64,000 nt of DNA from Acidimicrobiia bacterium (lineage in GTDB: Bacteria > Actinomycetota > Acidimicrobiia > Acidimicrobiales > SKKL01): assembly GCA_041676705.1 (NCBI GenBank), contig JBAYRL010000003.1, positions 124,001 through 188,000 of the forward strand, in the 5' to 3' direction. The translations under genes were made by a program, and so were the position numbers. The notes under the pieces were generated by a model. The model did not search any database. It was not told the DNA's origin and saw only the letters and a program-made list of their open reading frames with translations. Below are positions 53,839 to 63,844 of this stretch, piece by piece. Every line of letters begins with the position of its first letter. Positions within the stretch are counted from its first letter, which is position 1.

Positions 53839-55599
53839 TTATTGGGCAAGCGCTACTTGATGGAATCTCATTGTTCCATCAGGGTTGCCAGTGCCCGCTT
53901 CACCTGACGGTAGCGTCCAGTCGGCGATGCCTACAATCGTGGCCCGATACCCAACGGCTGAAATTGATTGTGATGACCAAATAATCGGAACCTCACTAGC
54001 CACCACTTTCTGAATCTTCTCAACGGCACCGTAACGGGTAGCAAAGTCGTCACTTGTGCGCAGCACATCGATTTCTTCATCAATGGCAGCGTTGGTGTAG
54101 TTGGTGAAGTTGCCGGGTGACGACGCCACGGCACCAAAGAATGGACCCAAGGTTGAGAGAGGATCTTCCAAACCTCCACCCGCCTGCCAGCAGTTAGCCA
54201 TGTAAGTGCCTTTGAAGCGTGGTTCAGTATCAACGCCTCCCACCACGTTCGTGACCATGGTGCCTTCATCCAACGACTCAAGCGTGGTGTTGATTCCCGC
54301 GCGAGCCCACAGCGACTGCTGCAGCTGAGCCAAGATGGCCAAGGTGGGATCGGTAGCGCAGGTGTAGGTAATCTCAACTGGATCACCGGGGCTGCCACCA
54401 TCGGAACGTGCTGGGTCAGCCTTATAGGCCTCGACTAGTTCCACGGCTTTTTCAAGACCGGCGTCTACTAGATCGTTGTATACCTGTGCCGCTTCCGCGG
54501 AATACCACGGACTGTCGGAAGCGTAAAAACCGGTCGCCGCCTCGGCCTCGGCGAGAGTTCCCAGCACCTCACGAGCAGCTTCTGAATCTCCGGCCATCAA
54601 GAGCGCTTGGCGTATCCTCACGTCATCCATTGGGGGTACCAACACGTTCAACAAGATGGCCCCAGCGCTGTTATTCTTCACAACTGTCACGGCAAAATCG
54701 TTGCCATTACTCAGCTCCACGAGATTGGCGATGTCGGTGCCGTCGTTAGTTTGTATCACGTCAATGTCGCCCGCCATTAGGGCTTGATAGCGACTTTCAC
54801 CGTCGGGAATAGGTCGGAACGTGATCTGGTCGAGATACGGCAGTTGGTCGCCATTGGCATCCTTCATCCAATAGTTCTCGTTGCGTGTAACCACGGCACG
54901 GTCATCACGTCGCCATTCCTTCATCATGAAAGGACCGGTTCCGACGGGGTGATCACCGAATCCATCCGGGTCAGCTTCATAGGCGGCTTGGGATACCACC
55001 AAGCCAGGACCGCCGCGCAATAGATCGGGGAACGCCGAGTTCGCTTCGGTGAGGTTATACCTAACCGTCAGCGGATCGATGACCTCTAGGTTGTCGACCT
55101 TGGCGGCGACCAGATACCCATAGCTCTGAGAGGTAGGGGCAAAATGTAAGTTATCGAAATTCCACTTCACCACCTCAGCATCTAAAGCAGTGCCGTCGTG
55201 GAAAGTAACTCCTTCGCGCAATTTTAGCGTCCACGCCGTGATGTCTTCGTTGGCCTCAATTGATTCCGCTAAGTAACCCACAAATTCACCGTTACTGTTG
55301 AGCCACACCAACGGATCGTAAATGGCATGTGCCACGGTCATGCCACTAGCCGCTAGGTTGGCGAGCCCCGGAGTCCAGGTATTGGTTTCGGCACTAATGC
55401 CCACCACCAACGAACCTCCGTATTTGGCTTCATTGGCATCATCATTGTTGTCATCTGCGCCCTCGGTCGTGGATGTGCCCGAAAGCGTGGTCGAGGTTGC
55501 GCTACCCGAGTCGTCGTCGCTGCTGCCACAAGCGGCGCCGAATAGAGCTACCACCAAAGCTAATGCCAAAAACCGAGATTTACGGTAAATAAGTTCCAC
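53839..55599 (-). CDS. ABC transporter solute-binding lipoprotein, family 5
   Basis: 586-residue peptide/nickel-class binding lipoprotein. GTG start, signal RFLALALVVALFGAAC with lipobox GAAC, then an acidic Asp/Asn/Ser linker and GGSLVVGISAETNTWTPGL. The middle carries EDITAWTLKLREGVTFHDGT and HPVGTGPFMMKEW, family marks. It resembles the 22394 protein in style more than the paralogue pair. No permease or ATPase genes are adjacent, so it is an orphan binding protein, possibly served by the importer at 29-33 kb. Confidence 0.9.
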   Translation of the reverse strand: MELIYRKSRFLALALVVALFGAACGSSDDDSGSATSTTLSGTSTTEGADDNNDDANEAKYGGSLVVGISAETNTWTPGLANLAASGMTVAHAIYDPLVWLNSNGEFVGYLAESIEANEDITAWTLKLREGVTFHDGTALDAEVVKWNFDNLHFAPTSQSYGYLVAAKVDNLEVIDPLTVRYNLTEANSAFPDLLRGGPGLVVSQAAYEADPDGFGDHPVGTGPFMMKEWRRDDRAVVTRNENYWMKDANGDQLPYLDQITFRPIPDGESRYQALMAGDIDVIQTNDGTDIANLVELSNGNDFAVTVVKNNSAGAILLNVLVPPMDDVRIRQALLMAGDSEAAREVLGTLAEAEAATGFYASDSPWYSAEAAQVYNDLVDAGLEKAVELVEAYKADPARSDGGSPGDPVEITYTCATDPTLAILAQLQQSLWARAGINTTLESLDEGTMVTNVVGGVDTEPRFKGTYMANCWQAGGGLEDPLSTLGPFFGAVASSPGNFTNYTNAAIDEEIDVLRTSDDFATRYGAVEKIQKVVASEVPIIWSSQSISAVGYRATIVGIADWTLPSGEAGTGNPDGTMRFHQVALAQ

Positions 55600-55735
55600 C
55601 CCTATTGCCTCACTTTTTGTAAATACGTGCCGGAGGTCACACTAGGAGGTTCCGCTTCGCAATGTCGGCAAAAGCGAGAATAAGGCCTGATAGTGAGCGG
55701 GAACTTATTGATAACTTGCTACGTCTTATGTTTCG

Positions 55736-58700
55736 ATGAATGACAAAGACGCTAACCCGAGGGAATTCGCGACCCAAGCCACCAAAGATCGGCAAGGCGT
55801 TGCCGCCATCGCCATTTTTGTGGTCTTAGCGATTGTGGCGCCACTAATGACTGGCGCCATTGCTAGAGATAGCCGTAAACCCCTTCAAGAAGGTGGTAGA
55901 GAAGTCATCGACCAACTCAACACAGACCCCACCAATCCAGGTCAAACCGATGTTGTCTTGCGCCTTAGTAACCGTGATGTTGTGGAAGAACCGGAAGCTG
56001 ACAAACCCTCTTTAGTAGCTGGCTCGCCCCTGGATGAAGAGTCCATCAAAGCTGTTCTAAGTCACTTTTCAACCTTTGTCACCAGTAGCGACCTTGCCCA
56101 GGCCTGGAACATGCCCGCGCAATCACTGCTACCACCACGCAGTGGCGTCACTGAACAGGCCCAGTTTCCACCTCCACAAACCGATACCGCCGACCAAGAC
56201 ACCATCGAATATGGCGATGTGGAAGTAATCCGTACTAGCCCGGTTGGCGCAGTCGAGGTAGCACCCTTTCTAAGCGTGACCTTCAACCAGCCCATGGTGG
56301 CGCTGGCCACACTGGAACAGCTAGCGCAACAAGTGCCACCAATTACTATTTCGCCCCACGTTGATGGTTCTTGGCACTGGCTCGGCACGAACACCCTACG
56401 TTTTTCACCAGCGCCGACCATCAATGGCGAAACGCTCGACCGCTTTCCTGCTTCCACCAAATACACGGTGGTCATTCCAGCGGAGATGACTTCAGCATCT
56501 GGGGTGAGTCTCAGCGAGGATTACTCTTTCGAATTTGAAACTCCGACCGTTGACGTCTCGACCGTTAGTCGGTTTTCAACCGACTCCCCGGCCAAGCTTT
56601 CGCCCTGGGAACAACCGGAATACCTCGAATCACGTCCCGTAGTGGTGGCGGTGTTCAATCAACTAGTCAAGGCCCACGAGACGCTTGAACATATCGAGCT
56701 CGAAGCTGATGGCACCACTTACCCCATCCGCTTGGCTCGCGATGATGAGATCGACCAAGACGAGGCAGCCTCGGCCCTATTTAAGGCCACGCCTAATGGA
56801 CGTGCCGTTGCCTTAACACCAACCGAGCCGCTACCACTTAATTCCACGGTCACGCTGCGCTTTGGGGCCAAACTGGGCTCCGCCGAAGGCACTTCCACCT
56901 CGTCGGATGACAGCACTTTCTACGGGCAAACCTACCCCAAGCTGTCAATTTCTAAAATCGCATGTATGACCGAAAGCACTTGCCGCCCCGGTGACACCTT
57001 GGTGGTGGAAATGTCAACCTCCATCGACGTCACCAAGTTTCGACCCGAAAAATTTCGAATCGAGCCCCGCATTGAAGATTTGGTGATCAACGTTTCGGGC
57101 AACCGTCTACTGATTTCGGGGGCAACGCAAGCCAAGACCACCTACACCATTAACTTTCCCGCTGATCTAAGCGACATCTACGGTCAATCCCTGGGTAGCG
57201 AGCAGACCAGAACCATCGACTTCGGAACAGCTACACCCGCCATTTTTGGCCTTGATCTGCCATTAATCACGCTTGACCCCAAAACTGATCAAGCACAATT
57301 GCAATTTCAAACCCGCGGCTTGGACCGTCTCAGGGTTCAGCTTTATGAGGTTTCTACTAGCGACTACTCAACGTTCAAAGAATCACAGTTCCAATGGTTT
57401 TGGGATGAAAGTTTAAAGATTCCGTTCCCGGAAATTGCCGATTTCACGACCGAAGCCGCCGGGTCTGACGGAAATCTTGGGCTAACAACCATAAACCTCG
57501 ATGAATACCTACCCGAGTTTGGACATTTGGTGGCGGTTATACAACCAACCAAACGTTTCAGCCCCAACGACAATAATTACTGGCAAGTTCGACCGAGGGT
57601 GGTATGGCTCCAACGCAGCGAAATCGGCCTTGAAGTCTTGGCGGGTGAAAAATCATCCGTGGTGGTGGCTACCCAGCTTGCTACCGGTCAACCAACCAAA
57701 AACGTCGAGATCTTTACCAATCCTAATGATGTATGGGGTATCTCCGGGAATAACGGAATAGCTGAGATCAGCAAAGCCTCGAATTTGGGTTACCTGGTAG
57801 GTCAGCGCGGCGATGACTCAGTCATCATCGACGACATATTCACCAACTTCACGGGAAATGGCACTATCAAAGATCAACTGCGTTGGCACACCTTCGACGA
57901 TCGAGGTCTACACCAACCCGGTGAAACCGTGAACATTAAAGGTTGGGTTCGTAAGTTAACTCGAAGTGGCGACGCTCAGCTTCAGCTTCCTCTCGGCACT
58001 AGCGTCAGCTACACCGCAAGCGATGCTTTTGGTAACACCATTGCCGAAGGTACCGCCGAGCTAAGCCAACAAGGCGGCTTTGATGTGGCCTTTCGGGTGG
58101 CTGAGGGGGCCAACTTGGGTCAAGGTTGGGTGAATTTCCGGCTTAGCGATGAACGCAATATTGACAATCAGACCCATTCCCACTCATTACAGCTAGCAGA
58201 ATTTCGTCGGCCCGATTTCGAAGTGAAAACTGAGTTGAACTCGAGCGCCGCACAGCTATTGCAACAACCCCTTGATGTGAACCTTTCGGCTAATTACTTG
58301 GGCGGTGGCGCGTTGGCACAAGCCCCCATTCGTTGGGATGTTGCCTACTCAACCGGTCAGTATTCGCCACCGAATTGGTCCGATTATTCCTTCGGAATTT
58401 GGCGACCCTGGTGGGAAGATTACCCGATTATGCGTTACGGCAGCGGGCCGATGCTCCTTGACGAGTTGGGCATGTCTCGTGGGGTCAGCGCTCCAGGTTG
58501 GCCAGAACCAGAACCTCAAAAAACTGAGAAGTTTGAGGGTGTAACCAACGCCGAGGGTAAATCAACTCTACGAGTGGAAATGTCGGGCACCAACGATGGC
58601 CAACCACTGGTTATTAGCGCTTCGGCAGCCGTGACCGACATCAACCGGGTGGAGTTAGGTTCCAATGTCGAAGCTCTGGTGCACTCGGGTTCTAATTACG

Positions 58701-61700
58701 TGGGTATGCAATCAGCTCGTACCTTCAGCGAGGTCAACGAGGCTTTTGATACCAAGTTTATTGTTACCGATATTGACGGCAACGTTTCCCAAGATCGTGA
58801 AGTGAGATTTGAACTGGCGCGTTTGGAACAACGTTATGCCAATGGAGAATGGAGCGAGGTTGGCGTCGACGAGCAATACCAGGCTCTGCGATCGACGGCC
58901 GATTCCGCCGAAGTTACTTTCTCGGCCAATAAGGCCGGCAAATACCGCCTAAGCGCCACCGTCGAAGACGACCAGGGCGGTTTCACACGTACTGAGATAA
59001 TTCATTGGGTTAAGGGCGCACAAGACCCTGCCTCCTTCGGGTACAACCAAGCCGAGACTTTAGAGTTGGTGCCCAACGCCCCAACCTACCGTCACGGTGA
59101 GACTGCCCAGGTTTTGGTGCAGGCACCGTTTGAGGCTTCAGAAGGTGTGTACGTTATTAGTCGTGCTGGAATTCGTGCAACACACAACTTCACCCTTGTT
59201 GACAATGCTGCCACCCTCGAGATTCCGATTGAGGAATCAGCGGTACCAGGCTTTGAGCTATTCGTAACCGTTGCCGGTACTCACACCGCCGGCGCAGGAG
59301 CTACCTCGGCGAACCAAACCCTTACCAACCGTCCAGCATGGGCAAACAATTCGCTCTATATCTCGGTACCACCAGTTCAACGCCAGCTGAACGTCGAAGT
59401 AACGCCGATTGAGGAAAGCTATACGCCCGGCGCAAGCGCAGAAGTACGGGTGAGCGTCACGAATCAAGCTGGTAAGGCTGTACCGAATGCTGAAGTTACG
59501 TTGGTGGCGGTCGACGAAGCGGTATTGGCACTAAGCGGTTACACGGCCGTTAATCCAATTACTGCCATGTACGAACCCTTTGGTGATTACGTGGCAGCGT
59601 TTTCAAGTCGCAGCACCCTCCGCAACGACCGAATCGGAACCAGCGATTTCGGCGACGAGGAGGCAGAGCTCAATGTCGCCCCAGAAGACTCAGCCGACAT
59701 GGCACAACGCGAAAGAGGTTTAAGTTCCGCTGCTTCAGATTCTGATGGCACCAGCGCTGGAGCTGGCAACGCCATCACGTTAAGTCGATCGAACTTTGAT
59801 GCCTTGGCTATTTTCGCTCCGCTGCTCCAAACCGATGAAGCAGGCCAGGTGATTAGCTCGTTCGAGCTGCCCGAGAGCCTGACCCGTTATCGTTTGGTGG
59901 CCCAGGTAGCGAAGGGTCCAGAACATTTCGGAATGGGCGAAAGCACCTTGTCTACCGGGCTGCCACTCCAAATCCGCCCGTCTGCGCCCCGATTTGCGAA
60001 TTTCGGGGACGAATTTCAACTTCCTTTCGTACTGCAAAACCAAACCGATCAGCCGATGCAGACTAAATTGATACTCGAGACCGACAATTTGGAAGCACTT
60101 GGAGCTAAAGGTCTCGTGGTTGAGGTGCCAGCACATAATCGGGTAGAGGTGCGCTTGCCCGTTCGTACCGAGAATGCCGGTACGGCTCGTTTCCGTCTAA
60201 GTGCTGAAACCGGTGAATCACGAGATTCGGTTGAAGTTGAAATTCCCGTATTCACGCCAGCCACCCGAGAAGCGTTCGCTACCTATGGCGTGATTGATGA
60301 CGGTGCCAATGGTCTGCCGCTCACGCCCCCGACGAACGTGTTCGAGGAGTTTGGTGGCCTGGAAATAACCACGTCCTCTACGGCATTGGCGGCTCTGGCC
60401 GACGCTGTAATCACCTTGGTGGACTATCCATTGGACCACAGCGACGCCTTAGCATCACGGATACTTTCGGTTGTGGCGCTGCGCGATGTGCTTGATGCCT
60501 TCAACTCACCGGAATTACCCTCGCCGTCTGCGCTGAGTGAGATGGTGAGCGCTGATTTAGCCCGTCTTGTAATTCAGCAAAACGGCGACGGTGGTTGGCC
60601 CATGTGGCGTCGCGACCAGCCTTCTGATCCGTATCGTTCAACCCAGGTTGTGCATGCTTTGGTAGAGGCCAAGCGCGCCGGTTACGTGGTTAACGAAGCT
60701 GCCTTGTCTCAAGGGCTCAACTATCTCGAGTGGATAGAACAACACATTCCAGCCGATTGGTCACATGAAGCGCGTCTAAGCGTTATTGCCTATGCCCTAT
60801 CAGTAAAAGATCAGGCCGGTATCGACGTTGCAACAGCTGCTGATTCATTCTTCCAATCGAACGAAGACAGGCTCGATTTGGAGGGTTTGGCCAGGCTTTG
60901 GCCACTGGTAAACAACGCCCATCAAAAAACAATTGAACGAGAGGTACACAATCGAGCTGTCGATACCGCTGGTGCCGTAACGTTCACCAACAGTGTTTAT
61001 GAAGACAGTTACGTTGTGTTGGCCTCGGATACCCGCGCTACAGCGTTGGTTCTAGATGCCTTAATTAACCTCGACCCAGATTCTGACCTTATCCCCAAGG
61101 TCGTGAATGGATTAATTGGTAACAAGCGTAATCCGGCCGGGCATTGGGGATCGGTTCAAGAAAACAGTTTTGTGTTGCTGGCACTTAAGGCCTATTTCGA
61201 TGCTTTCGAGGCTGAATCACCCGAGTTCGTGGCTCGAGTTTGGCTGGGCGAAACCCTGGTCACCGAGACCGAATGGAGCGGATATTCGACCACTTCAGTC
61301 TTATCCACTATCCCGATGGCAACCCTCATAGGGCTCTCAGAACCATCAAATAACAGCGAAAACTCACTTCAGCAGAGCTCTAAGCCCGAAAATATGACGT
61401 CTTTGGTGGTAGCAAAAAGTGGGGTTGGACGCCTGTACTACCGGCTCGGATTGAAGTACGCGCCGAATGACCTACGGCTAGACCCCCGCGATGAGGGTTT
61501 TGTGGTTTCACGCCAATACGAAGCCGTGGATAACCCCGACGATGTGCGACAGAACACAGACGGCACTTGGGAAATCAAGGCCGGTGCCAATGTGGCGGTA
61601 CGGGTGACGATGGTGGCCGAAAGCGACCGGCGCAATGTGGCATTGATCGATCCGCTACCAGCCGGACTTGAGATTATTAATCCGAACTTCGCCAACACTC

Positions 61701-61975
61701 CACAGGTCGATTTGCCCGAAGATCCTCCCGCGGATCAACCTTGGCCGCTTTCGTATCGCTGGCGATGGTGGTTCGACCACACTAATCAGCGTGATGACCG
61801 TGCCGAAGTCTTCTCGGCCTATCTGGGTGCGGGGGTGTACGAATACCGTTACCTGGCGAGAGCCACTACCCCCGGTAGCTTCGTTACGCCGCCCACGCGG
61901 GCCGAAGAGATTTATGCACCGGAAGTCTTTGGACGTTCAGGAACGGCCTTGGTTCAGGTGGTGGCCACTGACTAG
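55736..61975 (+). CDS. Alpha-2-macroglobulin-like protein without thioester motif
   Basis: 2079-residue bacterial macroglobulin of the long type. One N-terminal membrane helix (about 21-43, VAAIAIFVVLAIVAPLMTG) anchors it; the rest is extracytoplasmic. Several MG/Ig-like domains follow (N-terminal Big-like domain with TFNQPM, then bait-region area near 1280-1330, which is Ser/Asp/Gly rich), then the A2M domain (LLQTDEAGQVISSFELPESLTRYRLV) and an alpha-barrel domain near 1540-1760. The thioester CxEQ position reads D1567-H-S-D1570-A in YPLDHSDALASR, so covalent trapping is lost. Protease inhibition by steric trapping, envelope defence, or a structural role are possible. No penicillin-binding-protein partner gene is adjacent. 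Confidence 0.9.
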   Translation: MNDKDANPREFATQATKDRQGVAAIAIFVVLAIVAPLMTGAIARDSRKPLQEGGREVIDQLNTDPTNPGQTDVVLRLSNRDVVEEPEADKPSLVAGSPLDEESIKAVLSHFSTFVTSSDLAQAWNMPAQSLLPPRSGVTEQAQFPPPQTDTADQDTIEYGDVEVIRTSPVGAVEVAPFLSVTFNQPMVALATLEQLAQQVPPITISPHVDGSWHWLGTNTLRFSPAPTINGETLDRFPASTKYTVVIPAEMTSASGVSLSEDYSFEFETPTVDVSTVSRFSTDSPAKLSPWEQPEYLESRPVVVAVFNQLVKAHETLEHIELEADGTTYPIRLARDDEIDQDEAASALFKATPNGRAVALTPTEPLPLNSTVTLRFGAKLGSAEGTSTSSDDSTFYGQTYPKLSISKIACMTESTCRPGDTLVVEMSTSIDVTKFRPEKFRIEPRIEDLVINVSGNRLLISGATQAKTTYTINFPADLSDIYGQSLGSEQTRTIDFGTATPAIFGLDLPLITLDPKTDQAQLQFQTRGLDRLRVQLYEVSTSDYSTFKESQFQWFWDESLKIPFPEIADFTTEAAGSDGNLGLTTINLDEYLPEFGHLVAVIQPTKRFSPNDNNYWQVRPRVVWLQRSEIGLEVLAGEKSSVVVATQLATGQPTKNVEIFTNPNDVWGISGNNGIAEISKASNLGYLVGQRGDDSVIIDDIFTNFTGNGTIKDQLRWHTFDDRGLHQPGETVNIKGWVRKLTRSGDAQLQLPLGTSVSYTASDAFGNTIAEGTAELSQQGGFDVAFRVAEGANLGQGWVNFRLSDERNIDNQTHSHSLQLAEFRRPDFEVKTELNSSAAQLLQQPLDVNLSANYLGGGALAQAPIRWDVAYSTGQYSPPNWSDYSFGIWRPWWEDYPIMRYGSGPMLLDELGMSRGVSAPGWPEPEPQKTEKFEGVTNAEGKSTLRVEMSGTNDGQPLVISASAAVTDINRVELGSNVEALVHSGSNYVGMQSARTFSEVNEAFDTKFIVTDIDGNVSQDREVRFELARLEQRYANGEWSEVGVDEQYQALRSTADSAEVTFSANKAGKYRLSATVEDDQGGFTRTEIIHWVKGAQDPASFGYNQAETLELVPNAPTYRHGETAQVLVQAPFEASEGVYVISRAGIRATHNFTLVDNAATLEIPIEESAVPGFELFVTVAGTHTAGAGATSANQTLTNRPAWANNSLYISVPPVQRQLNVEVTPIEESYTPGASAEVRVSVTNQAGKAVPNAEVTLVAVDEAVLALSGYTAVNPITAMYEPFGDYVAAFSSRSTLRNDRIGTSDFGDEEAELNVAPEDSADMAQRERGLSSAASDSDGTSAGAGNAITLSRSNFDALAIFAPLLQTDEAGQVISSFELPESLTRYRLVAQVAKGPEHFGMGESTLSTGLPLQIRPSAPRFANFGDEFQLPFVLQNQTDQPMQTKLILETDNLEALGAKGLVVEVPAHNRVEVRLPVRTENAGTARFRLSAETGESRDSVEVEIPVFTPATREAFATYGVIDDGANGLPLTPPTNVFEEFGGLEITTSSTALAALADAVITLVDYPLDHSDALASRILSVVALRDVLDAFNSPELPSPSALSEMVSADLARLVIQQNGDGGWPMWRRDQPSDPYRSTQVVHALVEAKRAGYVVNEAALSQGLNYLEWIEQHIPADWSHEARLSVIAYALSVKDQAGIDVATAADSFFQSNEDRLDLEGLARLWPLVNNAHQKTIEREVHNRAVDTAGAVTFTNSVYEDSYVVLASDTRATALVLDALINLDPDSDLIPKVVNGLIGNKRNPAGHWGSVQENSFVLLALKAYFDAFEAESPEFVARVWLGETLVTETEWSGYSTTSVLSTIPMATLIGLSEPSNNSENSLQQSSKPENMTSLVVAKSGVGRLYYRLGLKYAPNDLRLDPRDEGFVVSRQYEAVDNPDDVRQNTDGTWEIKAGANVAVRVTMVAESDRRNVALIDPLPAGLEIINPNFANTPQVDLPEDPPADQPWPLSYRWRWWFDHTNQRDDRAEVFSAYLGAGVYEYRYLARATTPGSFVTPPTRAEEIYAPEVFGRSGTALVQVVATD

Positions 61976-62012
61976 GTGCTGATCGGCCGCATGCGTATGC
62001 AGCCCTATATTC

Positions 62013-62052
62013 GAGTGGCCGCTACCAGTGCACCGAAAGGTAGAGGCCACTC
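62013..62052. terminator. Hairpin terminator between convergent genes
   Basis: GAGTGGCC-g-CTACC pairs with GGTAG-a-GGCCACTC (13 bp with one mismatch) around a 12-base loop, between the macroglobulin gene and the convergent DsbA-like gene. Confidence 0.75.
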
Positions 62053-62072
62053 AAATCAAGTAGGAAATCGTT

Positions 62073-62780
62073 TTAATCCTGCTTATAGAGCGGTAGATCA
62101 AGCGGTGGACGTTTAGTTCGTTTCAACTCTGAAAAATCTGGGAAATCAGCGAACACCCGCAGAGCACGATAAAATTCCACCGCCGTGTCGTCATCAGGCA
62201 CACTGCTAATAACCGGGCCAAACAGCGAGTTCCCATGTGGCGGATCGAACGTAATGATCGGTGTACCCACACCGGCACCGGTACGGGCCAACGCACCATC
62301 GGTTTCCGCTCTAATCAGCTGATCGTACGATTCGTTGTCGGCCTCGGTTAGTAGGTCCTGCGGAAGCGCCAGCTCGTCAAGGATTTCATCGAGCTTGGCG
62401 GCCTGGGCACCGAAGGCCGCTCGTTCCAAATATGTGCCCGTGGCATTTTGGTACCAAAACCGTTCGCCGTAAGCTTTGTACAAGTTCCCCACAGCTTCAT
62501 TGCCGAACCGTTCCCGCACCGCGGCGCAAATACGGTGAAAACGCAGCCCCCGCATTCGACCCTCGGCAGCCTGAGTTGGCTCATCCGAATCTTCGTTCAA
62601 GAATTTTAACGAAATGAAACGCCATCCCACTCGGACACTCTCGAGCTCGGCGACTCGTCGTATCCAAACCGAAGTTTGCCAGGCGAATGGACAGCCGGGA
62701 TCGAAAAAGAACTCGATGTCGTATGGCGCACCGGGCAGATCGGGTAATGGTATGGGTTCTTCAGTATCGCTCACGGACAA
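62073..62780 (-). CDS. DsbA-family protein, Rv2466c-like, with CPFA active site
   Basis: 235-residue thioredoxin-fold protein resembling mycothiol-dependent reductases such as Rv2466c (FFFDPGCPFAWQTSVWI, VGTPIITFD, FGPVISSVP, ADFPDFSELKRTKRPP). The active site C30-P31-F32-A33 lacks the second Cys of CPWC, so it can only act by a monothiol mechanism, perhaps with mycothiol. No signal peptide, so cytosolic. The start is TTG 62780 or GTG 62774; the choice is uncertain. Preceded by a terminator shared with the macroglobulin gene. Confidence 0.85.
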   Translation of the reverse strand: MSVSDTEEPIPLPDLPGAPYDIEFFFDPGCPFAWQTSVWIRRVAELESVRVGWRFISLKFLNEDSDEPTQAAEGRMRGLRFHRICAAVRERFGNEAVGNLYKAYGERFWYQNATGTYLERAAFGAQAAKLDEILDELALPQDLLTEADNESYDQLIRAETDGALARTGAGVGTPIITFDPPHGNSLFGPVISSVPDDDTAVEFYRALRVFADFPDFSELKRTKRPPLDLPLYKQD

Positions 62781-62912
62781 GCCCGCCTTTCTTTAGGCCA
62801 TAGTTGGCCTTCAAACTGACACAAAGTGTAACCAACGCGACGTCGCGCCAATTCCATCGGAGGTGACGCTGTGCATAACTGATCTAACACGCCGGAGTTG
62901 GCACCTGAGACA

Positions 62913-63677
62913 TCAAAACCGAAGGGCGCCACCGCCGTCGACGCGAATACGTGTCCCTGTCACGTAGCCGGCATGATCAGATAGATAAAACGCCACAACG
63001 TTGGCCACATCGTCGGGGCGACAAACACGCCCGAAAGGGGCGTTGGCATCAAGATCTGCAGCGTTTTGCGCTCTTCCCCCAGTGGTGGCCTTAGTTAAAC
63101 GGTCACCCATATCAGTGGCAACCAGTCCGGGTGCTACCACGTTGACGTGAATATTGTGGCCGACAACTTCTTTCGCCAGTGTGAAGGCTAAGGCTTCGAG
63201 AGCCGCCTTCCCCATATTGTAAGGCGAGCCATTCGCACCATTTGAATCAGTAGCTACCGACGAAATCATGACAATGTTTCCGCTATTGCGTTCTTTCATG
63301 TAAGGAACACAAAGTTTGGCAAGATGAAACCCACCGTAGGCATGGGTACGGATCACACGGTCCAGCTCGTCTAGCTCGGTGTCCACTACGCTATTCCCGC
63401 GGCTCGCAATTCCTCCATTGTGGACGAGCGCGCTGGGAGCACCCAGCTCTTCCACCACCCTGTCCACCATGGCTTGGCAAGCATCCCAATTATCGACTGA
63501 GGCTGCCACGGCGATTGCCCTTTGACCTAATGCTTCAATTTCAGCGACGGTGGCCGCGGCCGCCTCTTCATCACGGCGGTAATTAACCGCTATGTCATAG
63601 CCCGCCTGGGCGAGTTTCAAACAAATTGCGCGGCCAATACCTCGACCGCCCCCAGATACCAATGCAACTTCGTTCAT
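62913..63677 (-). CDS. Short-chain dehydrogenase/reductase, FabG-like
   Basis: 254-residue NAD(P)-dependent oxidoreductase. Motifs: GGGRGIG cofactor loop near residue 9 (SGGGRGIGRAI), NGG replacing the usual NNAG (VHNGGIA), catalytic Ser in MISSVATD, Y-N-M-G-K as the Tyr-x3-Lys, and the C-terminal DVANVVAFYLSDHAGYVTGTRIRVDGG that is typical of FabG-like enzymes. NYRRDEEAA after strand 2 suggests NADPH preference. Substrate unknown. Nothing else is in the same operon within the window. Confidence 0.9.
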   Translation of the reverse strand: MNEVALVSGGGRGIGRAICLKLAQAGYDIAVNYRRDEEAAAATVAEIEALGQRAIAVAASVDNWDACQAMVDRVVEELGAPSALVHNGGIASRGNSVVDTELDELDRVIRTHAYGGFHLAKLCVPYMKERNSGNIVMISSVATDSNGANGSPYNMGKAALEALAFTLAKEVVGHNIHVNVVAPGLVATDMGDRLTKATTGGRAQNAADLDANAPFGRVCRPDDVANVVAFYLSDHAGYVTGTRIRVDGGGALRF

Positions 63678-63764
63678 TCCGCCACGCTAGAGCCTTAGTG
63701 GCGGCGAGTCAGATCAAACACGTGTTGCTCCAACCACCAGCACTATTATGACTTATGTCACTCA

Positions 63765-63777
63765 TTTACTTAGTAAA
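63765..63777. promoter_or_regulatory. Perfect palindrome between SDR and ABC exporter genes
   Basis: TTTAC-TTA-GTAAA lies in the divergent intergenic region, 68 bp before the exporter start and 88 bp before the SDR start. AT-rich palindromes of this kind are often MarR or TetR operators for exporter genes. Confidence 0.45.
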
Positions 63778-63844
63778 GAAGATTCTTGGTTAGCCTGCCT
63801 CAGATGATCGCGGCACTGGTCGTGCCCGGTCGGGGGATTGTTTA

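Noticed and set aside
63785..63803. IdeR/DtxR-like iron box near the ABC exporter
   Set aside because: Only 12 of 19 positions match the consensus and the right half is poor.
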